This document shows positions 6,146 to 7,657 of a stretch of 7,657 bases of DNA, one piece after another (position 1 is the first letter of the stretch; every line of letters begins with the position of its first letter). The notes under the pieces were generated by a model. The model made no database searches. It was not told where the DNA came from and saw nothing but the letters and a program-made list of their open reading frames with translations. The translations under genes and the position numbers were made by a program. The stretch spans positions 1-7,657 of the forward strand of contig JAMPYH010000125.1 of NCBI GenBank assembly GCA_023700785.1. The letters are read 5' to 3'. The stretch comes from Candidatus Zixiibacteriota bacterium (GTDB lineage: Bacteria; Zixibacteria; MSB-5A5; GN15; FEB-12).

Positions 6146-7657
6146 TACTGGGCTCCTTTCTCTGCGGTAATAATAGTATCACGTAAAAACGCGTCATTTG
6201 TTCCGGGGCGATCATCCAAATAATGCAGACCGCGGGACTCGCGGCGCGCAATGGCGCACTGTATGATCAATTCCGCCACCGACGCGAGATTCCTCAATTC
6301 CACCACATTATAGGTGGCCGGAGTGGCCATGTAATACTGGTCGATCGCGGCCCTGATCTGGTGGACCTTCTCCAGCGCGAGCGTCAACCGGTCCTCGGTT
6401 CGGACGATCCCGACAAAGTCCGACATAACGCGCCGAAGTTCCCGACGGTCGTGCGCGATCAGGATCTTCTCGCGCGGATAGGCCAGCGATGAATGAAGCG
6501 CGTTCTCAACCGAGACCGGCCGCGTGAAATCCTGGTGTTTTAGATAATCGACCGATTTTTCAGAGGCGAACCGGGCCATCACGACCGCCTCGAGAAGCGA
6601 GTTCGACGCCAGTCGGTTGGCGCCATGCATGCCGGTCATCGCTACTTCGCCGGCAGTAAAGAGCCCGGGCAGATCGGTCTCCCCTTCAATGGTCGAGAGT
6701 ACGCCGCCGCACGAATAATGCGCCGCCGGGACGACCGGGATCGGCCGCCGGGTAATATCAAATCCGTACTGCAGGCACTGATTGTAGATATTCGGAAAGC
6801 GCTGTTTGACGAACTCAGGGTCACGGTGGCTGATGTCGAGATAGACATACTCCTCGCCGCTCGCTTTCAATTCCTTGTCAATCGTCTGCGCGACAATGTC
6901 GCGCGGGGCGAGGTCTTTTAGTTCGTGCGCGTTCTCCATTAAATAGCGACCGTCGGTCGATTTCAGACGAGCGCCCTCCCCGCGCACCGCTTCAGAGATC
7001 AAGAAGGGCTCCCGCCCGGGAGCGTACAACGTGGTCGGATGAAACTGAATAAACTCGAGATTGGCGACCGGAATGCCTATCCGGTACGCCATCGCGACGC
7101 CATCGCCGGTCGCGATCTCGGGATTTGACGTATGATAATAGACCTGCCCCAGGCCCCCGGTGGCCAGCATGGTAACCGGCGCGTAGATCGCGGTAAAAAG
7201 CCGGCCCACCTCGGAGAAAATAAACGCCCCGACACAAGTGGACTTGCCCCCTGTCGTGGTCTTGATCAGATCAAGAGCGATATGATCGCGGAATATCTGG
7301 ATGGTATCCGACTTGGCGCGGCAAGCCGCGACCAGCGCACGCTCGATTTCTTTGCCGGTCAGATCCGAAGCGTGCACCACGCGATTGGCAGAATGCCCTC
7401 CCTCGCGCCCCAGGTCAAGCTGCCCGCCTACCGCGGTAAACTTTACCCCGTATTCCATCAGCTCCTGGATCACCGACGGGCCGGCCTCGACCACTCTTTC
7501 AACGACCTCCCTGTTGCAGAGACCACATCCTACTTGAAGAGTGTCTGCAATGTGGGCATCAAAGGAGTCGGTGCCGGAAAGGACCGCCGCAATTCCTCCC
7601 TGGGCGCGATTGGTGTTTGTCGCGGTCTCGTTCTTTTTGGTCACCAGCGCGATGCGG
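6145..7657 (-). CDS. nadB: L-aspartate oxidase NadB, partial (5' end beyond the right edge)
   Basis: NadB is an FAD enzyme that oxidises L-aspartate to iminoaspartate, the first step of de novo NAD synthesis; NadA then uses the product to make quinolinate. About 503 residues are visible. Numbered from the GTG at 7644, 'NTNRAQGGIAAVL' (10-22) is the FAD-binding segment. 'REGGHS' carries Glu81, equivalent to E. coli Glu121, which separates NadB from succinate dehydrogenase and fumarate reductase flavoproteins. 'FHPT' (His202), 'APRDI' (Arg248), 'PAAHYSCGG' (His309) and 'GANRLASNSLLE' (Arg344) match the substrate site. The frame stays open upstream of 7644 and reads R-I-A-L-V-T-K, the usual second strand of the Rossmann fold. 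The GTG at 7644 is therefore internal, and roughly 30-40 residues with the GxGxxG motif lie outside the window. nadA and nadC are not seen. Confidence 0.97.
   Translation of the reverse strand, partial: RIALVTKKNETATNTNRAQGGIAAVLSGTDSFDAHIADTLQVGCGLCNREVVERVVEAGPSVIQELMEYGVKFTAVGGQLDLGREGGHSANRVVHASDLTGKEIERALVAACRAKSDTIQIFRDHIALDLIKTTTGGKSTCVGAFIFSEVGRLFTAIYAPVTMLATGGLGQVYYHTSNPEIATGDGVAMAYRIGIPVANLEFIQFHPTTLYAPGREPFLISEAVRGEGARLKSTDGRYLMENAHELKDLAPRDIVAQTIDKELKASGEEYVYLDISHRDPEFVKQRFPNIYNQCLQYGFDITRRPIPVVPAAHYSCGGVLSTIEGETDLPGLFTAGEVAMTGMHGANRLASNSLLEAVVMARFASEKSVDYLKHQDFTRPVSVENALHSSLAYPREKILIAHDRRELRRVMSDFVGIVRTEDRLTLALEKVHQIRAAIDQYYMATPATYNVVELRNLASVAELIIQCAIARRESRGLHYLDDRPGTNDAFLRDTIITAEKGAQ
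6153..6159 (-). promoter_or_regulatory. Ribosome-binding site deciding the guaA GTG start
   Basis: AAAGGAG, read on the - strand, lies inside the last codons of nadB and 7 nt before the GTG at 6145. Its spacing suits the GTG and not the ATG at 6130. It is the clearest Shine-Dalgarno sequence in the window. Confidence 0.8.

Noticed and set aside
5840..6223. Open frame (127 codons) on the + strand over the guaA/nadB junction
   Set aside because: It is antisense to conserved guaA codons and shows no family motif or ribosome site; a shadow frame.
7642..7644. GTG as the nadB start codon
   Set aside because: The frame remains open to the window edge and reads R-I-A-L-V-T-K, a conserved strand of the FAD fold, so the true start lies outside.

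Overview
The window comes from a moderately GC-rich bacterial chromosome. It holds two convergent transcription units: a two-gene regulatory unit on the + strand (93-2919) and a four-gene housekeeping unit on the - strand (7657 down to 2978). No rRNA, tRNA, CRISPR array, insertion sequence or phage gene was seen. Gene content (de novo NAD and GMP synthesis, an MltG-type lytic transglycosylase, an NtrC-type regulator) suggests a free-living, probably diderm bacterium. I cannot assign a phylum. A lineage of the FCB group or a deltaproteobacteria-like group is only a guess.

Layout. Bases 1-92 are non-coding. 93-1511 (+) encodes a soluble sensor-like protein with a probable GAF domain, a PAS domain and a C-terminal region laid out like a histidine kinase, but without recognisable phospho-acceptor His, N box or G boxes. 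It overlaps by 8 nt with 1504-2919 (+), an NtrC-architecture response regulator (receiver, AAA+, Fis-type HTH). The regulator's receiver and ATPase motifs are intact, but the sigma54-contacting GAFTGA loop reads SSPASA. A hairpin with a T-rich tail at 2948-2983 ends this unit.

On the - strand the order of transcription is nadB (L-aspartate oxidase, 5' end cut by the right edge), guaA (GMP synthase), ruvX/yqgF (Holliday junction resolvase-like nuclease) and mltG (endolytic transglycosylase). nadB and guaA share one base (TAGTG), and ruvX and mltG overlap by 11 nt. The 77-nt guaA-ruvX spacer carries a good sigma70-type promoter, placed so that the ruvX mRNA would be nearly leaderless, with an inverted repeat over its -35 box.

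The housekeeping genes look ordinary and intact. The most unusual part is the two-component pair, in which both partners keep the fold and gene order of an NtrB/NtrC-like system but have lost their hallmark motifs. This suggests a phosphotransfer-independent and possibly sigma54-independent regulatory pair, or one that has drifted far from its ancestral mechanism.
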